From: an uncultured Nitrospirota bacterium
Lineage (GTDB): Bacteria > Nitrospirota > Nitrospiria > Nitrospirales > UBA8639
Length of the DNA: 64,000 nt
Assembly (NCBI GenBank): GCA_937139405.1
Contig: CAKZPV010000049.1
Coordinates: 1-64,000 of the forward strand
Reading direction: 5' to 3'
In this document: positions 16,515 to 26,272 of the stretch, piece by piece
Layout: each line of letters opens with the position of its first letter
Position numbering within the stretch: position 1 is the stretch's first letter
The notes under the pieces: generated by a model
What the model saw: the letters and a program-made list of their open reading frames with translations, nothing else
Databases searched by the model: none
Told to the model about the DNA's origin: nothing
Made by a program: the position numbers and the translations under genes

Positions 16515-19500
16515 TTATCGTGTCGTCAACCGTTGATAAATTTTTGGCAACCGAGTTGGAAGCGATTCCACTTCATCAACGACCAAATACCCAATATCTC
16601 CATACATTCTTTTGACATAGTCCGTCGCTGCTTGGTCAATAGTAATACAGAACGGGTGAATGCCTTTCAAGCGCGCCTCACGAAGGGCCATCTTGGTATC
16701 TTCTAGAGAATATTCGTCTGCATAATCATCATCCAACGGCTTCCCGTCACTGATCAAAATCAGTAACCGTACTTTTGCCGCCTGCTGTATTAGTCGATGC
16801 GTCGCATGACGAATAGCCGCTCCATCACGATTTTGTTGCCGGGGCTTAGCACCACTGATTTTCAGGCCAACACGCCCACCCGATCGTTGATCAAAATCTT
16901 TCAGGACGTGAATATCCACCGATTGCCGACCTTGTCCTGAAAATCCATAGATAGCATATTGATCACCAATAGCTGAAAGCGCCTCAGACAACAAGAGTAG
17001 TCCTTCTTTTTCGATATCAATGACTGGACGGGCTCGAGAACCGATCTGACGGCCAGTTGACCCACTCATATCAACGAGAAACGCAACCGCCACCTGACGA
17101 TCATGTTTCTGGCGAGTAGAATAGACTTGATCAGATGGCTCATGTCCTTGTCGGCGATCCACCATCCAGTTAACCAAGGCATCAAGATCAATGTCCTCTC
17201 CATTCGATTGCCGATTCAGTCGTCGTAAGGCCTCTGGACGAATCGTCTCAAAATATCGACGAATCAAACGGACCATAGGTCCGTAGGCCTGAAACGTCTC
17301 ATCAACAAAATCTGGTGAACCTTCGATGCCTGGTTGCTCGATGACTCGACACCATTGGGGTCGGTAATCTCGAATCAAGCCATCCCATTCGTCATAGATA
17401 TATTCACTGCGACCCAGAGGGGTGCCATGACGTCGATCTTGTGGATGAAGATTCGGTTCAAACCATTGCTGTAAAGGCGAAGTCCCGAACAGTGGCTTTT
17501 GCGGGTCTTGTGGCGTTTTCGTTGGGGAAGGAGGGGACGGTTGCTGGCGCACTGACGAACCTCCGCCTCCAGTTCCCTCTGAAAGACCTCCGTCTGGTTG
17601 TTGTTCTCCGGCTTGTTCTTCAGACTTTTCTATATCCTCAGCTTGCACATCATCGGGATTTAACACACCTCGAAATTCCCAATTCAGGACAGGCTGATAG
17701 TCGTCCTCCAGATGTTCGGCCGCTTCATGGTTCTGCCCGGCTTCGGAAACCGATGCCTCTTCCGATAAACTTTCCTCCAGCTCGTCATCTTGGTCTTTCG
17801 TAAATGTCCCAATTCTGGACTCTAACTCCTGATACAGGCGATCAGCTAACTCGATTCCATCATCAACCGTCGCCGTTGAGCGTTGAATCGTTTTGGCGAT
17901 CTCCCACACATCATCAATGACTTCTTGAAGGCCTGGCCGAGAAAAATCATCTTTCGTCAGTCCTGAAAAATACAACAGCAATGCATCTAAGACGATTTCC
18001 CGCGCAGTCATTCCATGCGACAACGAGCGAGTCTGAATCGCTTCTTTTGTCAGGATATCCAAATCTTCCTGTAATCCTGGATATTCTTGCTTGAGTAAAA
18101 AATCGATTCGCGCGTCTTCGACAATTTCCCATAAATCCCGGATAATTCTGGATTGGGGATAGCCACGAAACAGGTCTCCTAACGTCCGGATAGGAGTATT
18201 CTGGGCATTCGTGATTTGCTCATAACGGTTCTTCACCTTCGAACCCAGCCATTGCAACACGTCAGTAGATACCCGATAAGTTCCAAACTCTACGTGACCA
18301 ATCTCATGCGCCACCATGACGGAATACCAACGGCGATTTCCCTCTCGCGTGGGGGATCGCTTCATGATCAGCGGGAGATAAATTGTGAGGTTGTGCCTAT
18401 TCAGTTGCGCTCGTTCTGAGGCCATTATTGCGCTTGACTGACTCAAAGATGCACCACTTTCTGGAAGCGGCTCCAAGGTGACCTCTTGACCACAGAGCGC
18501 CATGGCAAACATTTTCAACGAACGAGTCACCTGCCGGAGAGACACCCCACTGAGCGCTTCTTCGACGACCACACAAGCCTGCCGGGTTTCCAACGCAAAA
18601 AAGGCCCGGCCAGCATCAATACTATAATCCAACGCCTCCATTCCCTGACGAAACCATGCATCAAACACTGTGGTATCTTCGAATTCGCGCTGCAATCCAA
18701 GCACCTCCGGCACTCGCCGAAAATAAGTCAAGGCTGTCTCAGGATCCTGATCCACGACCAACAACCCGAATTTCAGCACTCGGACTTGCCATTCCTGAGT
18801 GGGCAGACGCCCTAAAACTGCCGGGGCTTCCGCGAGAAACGCGATGGCATGTTCGGGTGAACGATCAGCCAGATTTGATCCTAGATCGATGACCCGTTGC
18901 TTTACCTCTAGAACTGCAATTTCAGAAAATAAACTTGGGCTCGTTCGAAAAAACTCCAGTGTACCCACATAATCGGGTTTGCCAAAACTGTTTTGTACCA
19001 TCAATTTCATGCCGAACCCGATCCATTCCTTCGCTGCGACTAACGGAATCGAGTGAGCAATAGCCGAACTCTGCCGGAAAAACTCATTACCTAAAACATA
19101 GTTCCATCCCGCCAGCTCCATCCCTAACGTGGCCCATTGCTGCATATCCTCTATGGAATGATCTTGAGCTAATTGGGGCAAAATCTTAAACCATTCATAG
19201 GCACATTGTGGTGCGGACTCCATAGGTCCGTCTGCTAATTCCAAGACCTGCGCCAATAGTTCGTCTCTTTGCTGCGGCTCTCCTAAAAACTCAAGAAACA
19301 TAGGGCTTTCTTTAAAGTATCGAAGACCCAATGCTCCAGTTGCCTGCGCAAGAGTGATCCCGAGATCAAGCCAGGGAACGACACTCGGGAGGCATTCTCT
19401 GCGTCCTACCTCACCTAATGCTGCAACAGCTTGCCCTTGTATTTTAGAGGAGATTTCGCCTAATTCCTCTAATAATTCCAACACAGAGGCTTGATGTGGT

Positions 19501-19598
19501 GATTGGCCTAATTGATTGAGAAGGTCTTGAGCAGTCGTGGCATCCAGCTGGTCAATGAAGAGTTCTTTGAGACTATTTGGTTGAGATGATTTTGACAT
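16515..19598 (-). CDS. NorD/CbbO-type VWA-domain protein
   Basis: A 1,027-residue cytoplasmic protein. Residues 1-330 look like helical repeats. A putative metal site HEIGH lies at about 428-432, in VAHEIGHVEFGTYR. A long acidic, low-complexity stretch follows (about 600-740). The C-terminal VWA domain has the MIDAS motif DMSGS at about 841-845 and ISDGKPLDD. This is the architecture of NorD/CbbO proteins, which work with a MoxR-type AAA+ ATPase (NorQ/CbbQ) to activate metalloenzymes such as nitric oxide reductase or Rubisco. No AAA+ partner, nor or cbb gene is in the window, so the client is unknown. It heads a probable operon with the next gene and mdh. Confidence 0.87.
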   Translation of the reverse strand: MSKSSQPNSLKELFIDQLDATTAQDLLNQLGQSPHQASVLELLEELGEISSKIQGQAVAALGEVGRRECLPSVVPWLDLGITLAQATGALGLRYFKESPMFLEFLGEPQQRDELLAQVLELADGPMESAPQCAYEWFKILPQLAQDHSIEDMQQWATLGMELAGWNYVLGNEFFRQSSAIAHSIPLVAAKEWIGFGMKLMVQNSFGKPDYVGTLEFFRTSPSLFSEIAVLEVKQRVIDLGSNLADRSPEHAIAFLAEAPAVLGRLPTQEWQVRVLKFGLLVVDQDPETALTYFRRVPEVLGLQREFEDTTVFDAWFRQGMEALDYSIDAGRAFFALETRQACVVVEEALSGVSLRQVTRSLKMFAMALCGQEVTLEPLPESGASLSQSSAIMASERAQLNRHNLTIYLPLIMKRSPTREGNRRWYSVMVAHEIGHVEFGTYRVSTDVLQWLGSKVKNRYEQITNAQNTPIRTLGDLFRGYPQSRIIRDLWEIVEDARIDFLLKQEYPGLQEDLDILTKEAIQTRSLSHGMTAREIVLDALLLYFSGLTKDDFSRPGLQEVIDDVWEIAKTIQRSTATVDDGIELADRLYQELESRIGTFTKDQDDELEESLSEEASVSEAGQNHEAAEHLEDDYQPVLNWEFRGVLNPDDVQAEDIEKSEEQAGEQQPDGGLSEGTGGGGSSVRQQPSPPSPTKTPQDPQKPLFGTSPLQQWFEPNLHPQDRRHGTPLGRSEYIYDEWDGLIRDYRPQWCRVIEQPGIEGSPDFVDETFQAYGPMVRLIRRYFETIRPEALRRLNRQSNGEDIDLDALVNWMVDRRQGHEPSDQVYSTRQKHDRQVAVAFLVDMSGSTGRQIGSRARPVIDIEKEGLLLLSEALSAIGDQYAIYGFSGQGRQSVDIHVLKDFDQRSGGRVGLKISGAKPRQQNRDGAAIRHATHRLIQQAAKVRLLILISDGKPLDDDYADEYSLEDTKMALREARLKGIHPFCITIDQAATDYVKRMYGDIGYLVVDEVESLPTRLPKIYQRLTTR

Positions 19599-19790
19599 AA
19601 CAAGCTGAAGTAGAGACTTAACGCATCAGAAAAGGAGACATGTTCCCTCAGAACTCTTCAAAAAACCACCTTGGCTTCGTGACCTTGAACAGCTGGGCAT
19701 TATAAAAGTGCCCTGTGGGCTTGTAAACCAAAGGTAGAAAGGTGATTCGTCCTCACAGACCATACATCACCACCATGGAGTGGAACGACC

Positions 19791-20087
19791 TTATTGCTCT
19801 TGATCTTGCAGTGCCGGCAACCGAGCCTGAATCTCTTGAACTGTTCTCCCTTGAATCATGATCCATTTCCACCTTCCACGCTTTCCTGAGAGAACCTGAA
19901 CATTCTGGGCTTGAACACCAAAATGCTGTGCTAAGAATTGACATATTTCAGTGTTTGCTCGCCCTTCGACTGGTGGAGAGGTGAGTCGCACTTTGAGAGC
20001 ATCACCATACCAACCAACAATTTCTGTTTTCGAGGCTCGTGGCTGACAATGAATATGAAGCTCTACATTCCCGGATCGAACTTTCAT
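19791..20087 (-). CDS. DUF167/YggU family protein
   Basis: A 98-residue protein of the DUF167 (YggU) family, seen by HCQPRASKTEIVGWYGDALKV, the core LTSPPVEGRANTEICQFLA and VQVLSGKRGRWKWI. The cellular role of the family is not established. I start at ATG 20087 (MKVRSGN); the longer frame begins at a TTG. The gene stands alone, with an AT-rich spacer upstream to the Bfd-type gene. Confidence 0.88.
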   Translation of the reverse strand: MKVRSGNVELHIHCQPRASKTEIVGWYGDALKVRLTSPPVEGRANTEICQFLAQHFGVQAQNVQVLSGKRGRWKWIMIQGRTVQEIQARLPALQDQEQ

Positions 20088-20253
20088 GCAGGGGCGACTG
20101 TTCAATCAAATTCCCTCTCTCAAAAAACCAAGAACATTATGTCATTTCTTCTCATAATAAGTACAAATACATAATAAAATACCTTACTATCCATTTCATC
20201 AATATTACAATAATTTCTTTATTTTCAAATGTTTAAAAGAGTACATTCTTCTC

Positions 20254-20312
20254 TTGACAGGGCAAAGGCTTCATAGTAAACTTATTTAAAGTTGAGAACT
20301 ATTATCATTATC
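20254..20312 (+). promoter_or_regulatory. sigma70-like promoter with Fur-like operator
   Basis: TTGACA at 20254-20259 and TAAACT at 20277-20282 are 17 bp apart. Directly downstream, 20294-20312 (GAGAACTATTATCATTATC) matches the 19-bp Fur consensus GATAATGATAATCATTATC at 15 positions. It covers the expected transcription start, so iron-bound Fur would block transcription of the Bfd-type ferredoxin gene. The match is by eye; no matrix score was computed. Confidence 0.65.
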
Positions 20313-20340
20313 GAATTAAGAATACGAGCAACACGCAATC

Positions 20341-20547
20341 ATGTTTATTTGCATCTGTAAAGGCATTCGAGAATCTGATGTTCAGGAACTTGGGAAAGCA
20401 GGAATTACCTGCCCCAAGAAACTCGCTTCTGCATTAGAATTGAATGATAAGAAAAATTGTTGTGGCCGATGCATCAAGAATATTTCTAAATTTGTTGAGA
20501 TTGCCAAAGAAGAAGAATCCTGCACTCAAGCTCCAGTTTTAGGTTAG
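20341..20547 (+). CDS. bfd: bacterioferritin-associated ferredoxin-like [2Fe-2S] protein
   Basis: A 68-residue protein with a BFD-type 2Fe-2S domain: FICICKGIRESDV at the N-terminus and KNCCGRCIKNI further on, giving the four ligands C4, C6 and the CxxC of CCGRC. Bfd reduces bacterioferritin to release stored iron when iron is short. The Fur-like operator directly upstream agrees with that. No bacterioferritin gene is nearby. Other small BFD-domain proteins exist, so the symbol reflects family similarity plus the regulatory site. Confidence 0.85.
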   Translation: MFICICKGIRESDVQELGKAGITCPKKLASALELNDKKNCCGRCIKNISKFVEIAKEEESCTQAPVLG

Positions 20548-20688
20548 CCCCGGGCTTTCACACAGCCAATCTTGCTTAAGGCCATTTACCCTCCGCTTCT
20601 CATTCTATTACCCTTTACCTTCCTGCTTTCGGCCCATTCAAGAATCTTTGCTAGGCTGTATTATTCTTCAATCAAGGACTCTCATTCC

Positions 20689-21480
20689 TCAGAATCTGAC
20701 ATCCAATGTCCCAATGCCTTGCCACCACATCCAACCACTGACTCCCAATAGTAGGCCTAAAGATATCAGAACCGTATAATCAGACCGTTTCATTTTTCTA
20801 GTTATATGCAAAGAACGATGTGCGGTGGGATGAAATCCTTTGGATTCCAAAGCCATGGCTAACAGATTTGTTTGACGAAGCGCATGCCCAATAAGCGGCA
20901 CAACCAAAGGCACATACTTACGAATACGCGCCACAATATTTCCAGATGAGAGATCTAACCCCCGCGAACGTTGCGATTGAATCACTCCAACTCCAGCCCC
21001 TAACAGAATTCCCACCCACCGGAAGGCCAAAGAAAAGGCGAAGCCGACTCGAGAAGGTAGTCCTAGGCGTTGAGAAGCCTGAGCGAGTTCTTCAATCGTG
21101 GTCGTCGACAGTAGCCACACGCCCCCCCACACCATAATGAGCAGCCGCATACCCATTCCAAGACCAAAGACGCACCCTTCCCATGTCACCCCCAGAGCAT
21201 GAAGTATGGGAACGGGCGTTGTTCCTTCGACAAAAAATGGCCACAAAATAATGCTATAACACACAAGCAATGCTGCGAGAGCCCATATTTTCCTCACGTT
21301 CACGCCTGCTTGAGCAATGGCGAGGCCTCCCATCACGACAGCCAGCACTCCGAGCAAATAGCCTGGATGAGAAAAACACAACGCCAGGATAAAGATGCCC
21401 AGCACAAGCAACATTTTGGTCCGCCCATCTAATTGATGCACCCATGTTTTGCGATTCAAGTACAGAGTAATAGTCATCAC
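20689..21480 (-). CDS. ECF transporter transmembrane protein (EcfT/CbiQ-like)
   Basis: A 263-residue membrane protein with about five to six hydrophobic segments. The coupling-helix region characteristic of EcfT/CbiQ is recognisable around RLGLPSRVGFAFSLAFRW, and in QSQRSRGLDLSSG with its Ala-Arg-Gly-like motif here as QRSRG. It would connect the ATPases to the substrate-binding S component. It overlaps the upstream S-A-A' fusion gene by 4 bp (ATGA), so translation is coupled and the two genes make a full ECF importer. Confidence 0.9.
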   Translation of the reverse strand: MMTITLYLNRKTWVHQLDGRTKMLLVLGIFILALCFSHPGYLLGVLAVVMGGLAIAQAGVNVRKIWALAALLVCYSIILWPFFVEGTTPVPILHALGVTWEGCVFGLGMGMRLLIMVWGGVWLLSTTTIEELAQASQRLGLPSRVGFAFSLAFRWVGILLGAGVGVIQSQRSRGLDLSSGNIVARIRKYVPLVVPLIGHALRQTNLLAMALESKGFHPTAHRSLHITRKMKRSDYTVLISLGLLLGVSGWMWWQGIGTLDVRF

Positions 21481-23894
21481 ACCTGAATCTTCAGGGAAGC
21501 TTTCACTTCATTGACGGTTAATAATGTATGCCCCCATCGTTGACAAAACAAAGAAATGGGAGGAATCTCCAATGACGCAGCACGAACCAGAGCCGTATCA
21601 TGGAAAATATCTCGCGGCAACCCATCAGCTACAATCTTTCCTTTCTCCATCAAAAGGCAACGCTGTGCATACTCAGCAACCAATCTCATCGAATGCGTGA
21701 TCATCACAATGGTATGGCCTTGCCGGTGTAGCTCACGGATCATTGTCATCATTCGTTCAGTTTCTGGTGCATCGAGTCCTGTGGTCGGTTCGTCAAAAAT
21801 CAACACACCTGGCCGAGTGGCAAGGATCGAGGCAACGGCAACCCGTTGGCGCTCGCCTTTTCGCAATGAAAATGGATCGAGAGCACTGCTCTTCTCAACA
21901 GAGAGCCCCACTGATTCTAACGATTGACGAACACGAGCAGAAATCTCCTCTGGAGAATAGCCAAGATTTTTGGCACCAAACGCAACTTCCTCCCAAACCG
22001 TATCCGCAAAAATTTGGTGATCCGGATTTTGAAAGACCAAACCTATGTGCTTAGCCAACTCGTTCATCGAAGTGGTTCGCGTATCAAAACCATCAATCAC
22101 GATCCGTCCTTGCGTTGGAGACAACAGGCCATTCAGCAATCTTGCCAATGTACTTTTTCCAGACCCGTTCGCCCCTAACAACGCCACAAACTCTCCTCGA
22201 GAGATCGCACAATTGAGATTCTGAAGGACGAGCTGATCTTCATATTGAAAACAAGCTCCATCGATTTGAATTATTGGATTTGTTGGTGTCTCTGCCCAAG
22301 AAGCTTGCTTACCCAGTCGTACCGTGTCATCAAGCACAACTGCCGGAGGTTCAATCATGAGATGCAAATCCTCAGCACATATCCAGGCTTCTTCTACTGT
22401 GATAGGTAGCGAATCACAAGCGAGGTCCTCAAAGCATTCCGTTAAAGCTAGAGGTCGGATTCCTTGTTGACGCATCATAGGGGGATCACGAAGCAATGTG
22501 TCGGGTGGGCCTTCCCACACTAACTGACCTTCATCGAGCACAATGACACGATTCGCAAATGGAAGATCGTCATGATCTTGCTCAGTCATCAACAGACTCA
22601 TACCCTCGACTCCCAGCTGTCGTAAGGTCTGTCGTAATTGACTGCGACTTGCAGGATCCAAATCTGAACTAGGCTCATCTAATAGCAAGAGCTTCGGCTC
22701 CTGCACGAGCACAGAAGCCATGACAAGCCGTTGACGTTGTCCTCCAGACATCTTCATCGGATCACGGTCAAGATCAACATCTAAACCGACAGAACCGAGC
22801 GCATGCGCCATTCGTCCTTCGATCTCATGAAACGTCAGAGGTGTCTCACGATATTCCAAGGGATGACGAAGCTCAGCTCCAACAGTGGTGCCAATCAATT
22901 GGCTTTCAAAATCCTGAAAGACCAATCCCACTCGACCCGCCCGCTTCCAAACAGGCATGGCCCTCGTGTCTTCTCCGCATACCAGGATCTCACCGGAAAA
23001 TGTACCTGGAATCATATGCGGGATCAGACCATTGCAGGCATAACACAGGGAAGACTTGCCTGACCCACTCCGACCCAACAGCATGACGAATTCGCCCGGC
23101 GCAATTGAAAACGAAATATTCTGAAGTCCTGGTCTGGTTTGAGTTGAATAGGAAAAAGAAATATCTCGACAGGCTAAGAGTGACAAGGAAGCATGGGCAT
23201 CGGAGGGATGATACGAATCGTTTTTTAGAGAAGACGTCGCAAAAGAATGGTCCAATCTCTTAACCGCTGAAAACGACGGAACGATATCGTCATAGAGCAA
23301 TTGCCACCGTTTGACACGAGGGTAGAGAAACCTCAGCAAGGGTGGACCCAAAAACAAGCCCATCACAATATTATTAAAAAAAATCGCAGGTGCTAACACG
23401 ATAAACGGAAGCAGCCCCAACAGCTCCACACCCCACCCAATTGTTCCTGCGCAGGCTCCGGACGCAACCACACAGATCAGTCCATACTCGAATCCTTGTC
23501 GCCAAGATTTCACCGTTGGTGGCTGTCCCGACGACAATAAACCCAAATTTCCCCACATTAGATAAGGAAGGTATCCAAAGAGAAAGTTTCCCAAAAAACC
23601 AAACGCACTGGCTGGGCCCAACGTGCCAAAACAATCTCCAATAATATTGCCGATACCAGCACCCCATGCGGCCGCGGGGCCAAACAACAAGGAGGCAACA
23701 ATTGGAATCGCATTCGCTGGTCGCAATTCCACAAATCCTGGAATAATTGGAATTCCTGCCTTGAAAGGAATAAGAATCGCCGCGTATATTGCCGCGATCT
23801 GAGCCGTCACAACAATCAAGCGTGTGTCCTGCCACACCCCTACAAGATCGGCCCACCAGCGACGCGGGTCATACAAAGCCGAATGAGTGCTCAT
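21477..23894 (-). CDS. fused ECF transporter: S component plus two ATPase domains
   Basis: An 805-residue fusion. Residues 1-200 form a six-helix S-component-like membrane domain, with FVELRPANAIPIVASLLFGP and a GAGIGNIIGDC stretch. Two ABC ATPases follow. The first has Walker A LGRSGSGKSS (about 278), MSGGQRQRLVMA and LLLDEPSSDLD; the second has LGANGSGKST (about 575), LRKGERQRVAVA and IFDEPTTGLD. The second signature is LRKGE rather than LSGG(E/Q), a variation seen in EcfA pairs. With the EcfT gene after it, one protein supplies everything else needed for vitamin or metal uptake. The cargo is unknown: I see no riboswitch and no vitamin pathway gene beside it. Confidence 0.9.
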   Translation of the reverse strand: MSTHSALYDPRRWWADLVGVWQDTRLIVVTAQIAAIYAAILIPFKAGIPIIPGFVELRPANAIPIVASLLFGPAAAWGAGIGNIIGDCFGTLGPASAFGFLGNFLFGYLPYLMWGNLGLLSSGQPPTVKSWRQGFEYGLICVVASGACAGTIGWGVELLGLLPFIVLAPAIFFNNIVMGLFLGPPLLRFLYPRVKRWQLLYDDIVPSFSAVKRLDHSFATSSLKNDSYHPSDAHASLSLLACRDISFSYSTQTRPGLQNISFSIAPGEFVMLLGRSGSGKSSLCYACNGLIPHMIPGTFSGEILVCGEDTRAMPVWKRAGRVGLVFQDFESQLIGTTVGAELRHPLEYRETPLTFHEIEGRMAHALGSVGLDVDLDRDPMKMSGGQRQRLVMASVLVQEPKLLLLDEPSSDLDPASRSQLRQTLRQLGVEGMSLLMTEQDHDDLPFANRVIVLDEGQLVWEGPPDTLLRDPPMMRQQGIRPLALTECFEDLACDSLPITVEEAWICAEDLHLMIEPPAVVLDDTVRLGKQASWAETPTNPIIQIDGACFQYEDQLVLQNLNCAISRGEFVALLGANGSGKSTLARLLNGLLSPTQGRIVIDGFDTRTTSMNELAKHIGLVFQNPDHQIFADTVWEEVAFGAKNLGYSPEEISARVRQSLESVGLSVEKSSALDPFSLRKGERQRVAVASILATRPGVLIFDEPTTGLDAPETERMMTMIRELHRQGHTIVMITHSMRLVAEYAQRCLLMEKGKIVADGLPRDIFHDTALVRAASLEIPPISLFCQRWGHTLLTVNEVKASLKIQV

Positions 23895-23992
23895 GGAATT
23901 GAGAAAAGATTTGTGAGATTGTCTTCAGTATTCAGGTGAGAATGGATTGACGATCAGATGAGCAATAAAGACAGTCATTTGCGCCCACAGCC

Positions 23993-25210
23993 TTAGTCTT
24001 TCACGCAACGAAAACTGGTGTGGGCATAAGAATAACCTTGTCGGAACCAATTTCGAAATGATCGTCGTAATAACCGGCCAGCAGTCAACGGTCCAGCACC
24101 TTTCACGACATAATGATCTTGATCAAAAAATCTCTCTGAATATCCTGGATACGTTGGTAGAGGATTGAACCCTTCAAATGGATGAAAGGACGTCGATGTC
24201 CATTCCCAGCCATTTCCGACTGGCTGAGCTAGACCAAACGCGCTCGTTCCGTGTGGGTCTGCCGTAACTGGTCTTGGATCCCACGTCTGAAAATCGAAAT
24301 TCCCACACGCCGAAGTGACAGAATCAGGCCCCCATGGGAATTGCTGATCGACACCGGACGGCGTACCATACGCTGCTCGGTGAAATTGTGCTTCGGTAGG
24401 AAGAGCCAACCCCTTCCAGACTGCATAGGCTTGAGCCTGCTGATGCGTCACATATACAGGCCACGAAAGAGGCAACGGCACATCTTGGAACATCGTCTCT
24501 AAAAACCACTGTTCGCGCTGACGCTTCCAGAGTGAGGGGGGCGTTCCTCCCTCTTTCACAAATTGGAGATATTGTTCATTCGTAATTTTATATCGGCTGA
24601 TGGCAAAAGCCGGAACATCTACCTCATACTCACCAAATTCATTGTCCCAACCAAAACCCTCTTCACGACGACGACCTAAGTGAGTCAACCCTTCTGGAAT
24701 CTCGACCATCTCCTCGGAAGGCGTCTGTCCATGTAAATAAAGTTGTACAGAAAGAGGCGCCGGTTTTTCTCGAGCGTCCAGATGATGCAATAGATACCCA
24801 GTGGTTTCGAGATGCATGAGACGATGCTCAATGACCACATGTACCATCTCTTCCGGCACCTGTTCTAGAGCCTGATCAACTTCTTCCCTGACCCGTGCAT
24901 TGTAGCCTTCCACTTCCTGAATGGTTGGCCAATCAGAAGACTTATCACTTGAGGCTGCACCCACCACTGGATCAATGCCCGCCTCAAATAACTGGTCAAA
25001 TGATGCATGAAATGCCGGCTTATCTAGGGTCCAGCGACACAATTGATTCCAATCAAACGCTTCGAGATGCCCTAAATAAAAAATCAATCGATGCCGTTCA
25101 GGAATCGGACGAGCATACATAGCCTCTGGGCTAATCAGTGAAAAAAGACTGTCCGTCCGTTTCCGCGCTTCCTCCAATTCCTGGAGAAGACTGGAACATA
25201 GCGTTGTCAT
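23993..25210 (-). CDS. egtB: ergothioneine biosynthesis sulfoxide synthase EgtB
   Basis: EgtB is an Fe(II)- and O2-dependent enzyme joining hercynine to cysteine or gamma-glutamylcysteine as a sulfoxide. The N-terminal DinB-like domain has the iron-site histidines: YLGHLEAFDWN and the HxxxHxE element EHRLMHLETTGY. The C-terminal FGE-sulfatase-like domain shows PVGNGWEWTSTSFHPFEGF, YPGYSERFFDQDHYVVKG and SFRNWFRQGY, a very specific family fingerprint. The start at ATG 25210 (MTTLCSS) has GAGG 7 bp upstream; a start 12 bp earlier is possible. It is divergent from a transporter operon, with egtD and an egtE-like gene 3-4 kb away. No egtA or egtC is in the window. Confidence 0.95.
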   Translation of the reverse strand: MTTLCSSLLQELEEARKRTDSLFSLISPEAMYARPIPERHRLIFYLGHLEAFDWNQLCRWTLDKPAFHASFDQLFEAGIDPVVGAASSDKSSDWPTIQEVEGYNARVREEVDQALEQVPEEMVHVVIEHRLMHLETTGYLLHHLDAREKPAPLSVQLYLHGQTPSEEMVEIPEGLTHLGRRREEGFGWDNEFGEYEVDVPAFAISRYKITNEQYLQFVKEGGTPPSLWKRQREQWFLETMFQDVPLPLSWPVYVTHQQAQAYAVWKGLALPTEAQFHRAAYGTPSGVDQQFPWGPDSVTSACGNFDFQTWDPRPVTADPHGTSAFGLAQPVGNGWEWTSTSFHPFEGFNPLPTYPGYSERFFDQDHYVVKGAGPLTAGRLLRRSFRNWFRQGYSYAHTSFRCVKD

Positions 25211-25506
25211 ACTGAACCTCATTCATGAAGATAAAAAAATGAAAAAAGTGAGTATCAATAAAAAAACCTCATTCGAGGCTGCCGCTACTATACCGAACTT
25301 CCCCTCATTGGAAAAGTTCAACTGAACCTGTTCAACATGAGAAATTTCCCATCGTCCAGAAGCATAATGCCAGCTCCACCTGAATGCTTTCTTAGCTAGC
25401 CAGGTGTGTTGTTCCTTGCTATTCTGCCAACGTCCGCTTGGCATGAATTCTCAACCCTACTCCTGACAACTTCTGTTGGCTTGAGGAATGCTCCTCACTA
25501 CCGCTA

Positions 25507-26271
25507 TTGGGAACTCCTGTGACACATACCTGGGAACTTGAAGCCCGGCAACTTAGCAAACAATTTCCTGACGGCACCTTTGCGCTACAGGATATCGACT
25601 GGAGAGTCAAACAGGGCGAAACAATGGCTCTTATTGGTGAAAGTGGGTCCGGGAAAACCACACTGCTGCGATTATTGAATCGTCTTGTTGAACCTTCTTC
25701 AGGCAAAATCTTCATTCAAGGGCACCCAATAACCAACCAAGATCCTATTGCCCTACGCCTCCAGCTAGGATACGTTCCCCAAGATGGAGGACTGTTCCCC
25801 CATTGGACTATCAAAGACAACGTCTGCTTGGTGCCTCACTTATTAGAATGGTCTCCTGAACAACAACAGAATCGATTCAATACCTTACTCCCCCTGGTCA
25901 ATCTAGACCCAACACACATTGCTGACCGGTATCCCATTGAATTGTCCGGCGGACAACGGCAACGGGTCGCTGTCGCCAGAGCCTTAGCAGCCGACCCAAC
26001 TATTGTCTTGTTCGATGAACCGTTTAGTGCTTTAGACCCCTTGACTCGTCATGAATTACACGAACAATTTCTCGTTCTCAAATCCACACTCCACAAGACG
26101 ATGGTCGTGATCACTCATGACATGGCAGAAGCCTTTCGTCTAGGTGATCGCATCACCGTATTAAAAGACGGGCGCATACATCAAATAGGCACCCCACAAG
26201 AACTCATGGATACACCCGCAACCTCGTATGTGACTTCGCTTATCCAGCATCACATAGGATACCCACATTGA
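25507..26271 (+). CDS. ABC transporter ATPase, EgtV/ProV-like
   Basis: A 254-residue ATPase of the osmoprotectant (OpuCA/ProV) group. Walker A GESGSGKTTLLRLLNRLVEP (about 43-62) with the family's NRLVEP, Q-loop YVPQDGGLFP, signature ELSGGQRQRVAVARAL and FDEPFSALDP are complete. No CBS domains follow, as in short ProV-like and EgtV proteins. The start is uncertain: TTG 25507, or GTG 25519 in the same frame. One base separates its stop from the next gene's ATG, so it powers the fused permease. The setting between egtB and egtD suggests ergothioneine or a related betaine as cargo. Confidence 0.88.
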   Translation: MGTPVTHTWELEARQLSKQFPDGTFALQDIDWRVKQGETMALIGESGSGKTTLLRLLNRLVEPSSGKIFIQGHPITNQDPIALRLQLGYVPQDGGLFPHWTIKDNVCLVPHLLEWSPEQQQNRFNTLLPLVNLDPTHIADRYPIELSGGQRQRVAVARALAADPTIVLFDEPFSALDPLTRHELHEQFLVLKSTLHKTMVVITHDMAEAFRLGDRITVLKDGRIHQIGTPQELMDTPATSYVTSLIQHHIGYPH

Positions 26272-26272
26272 C

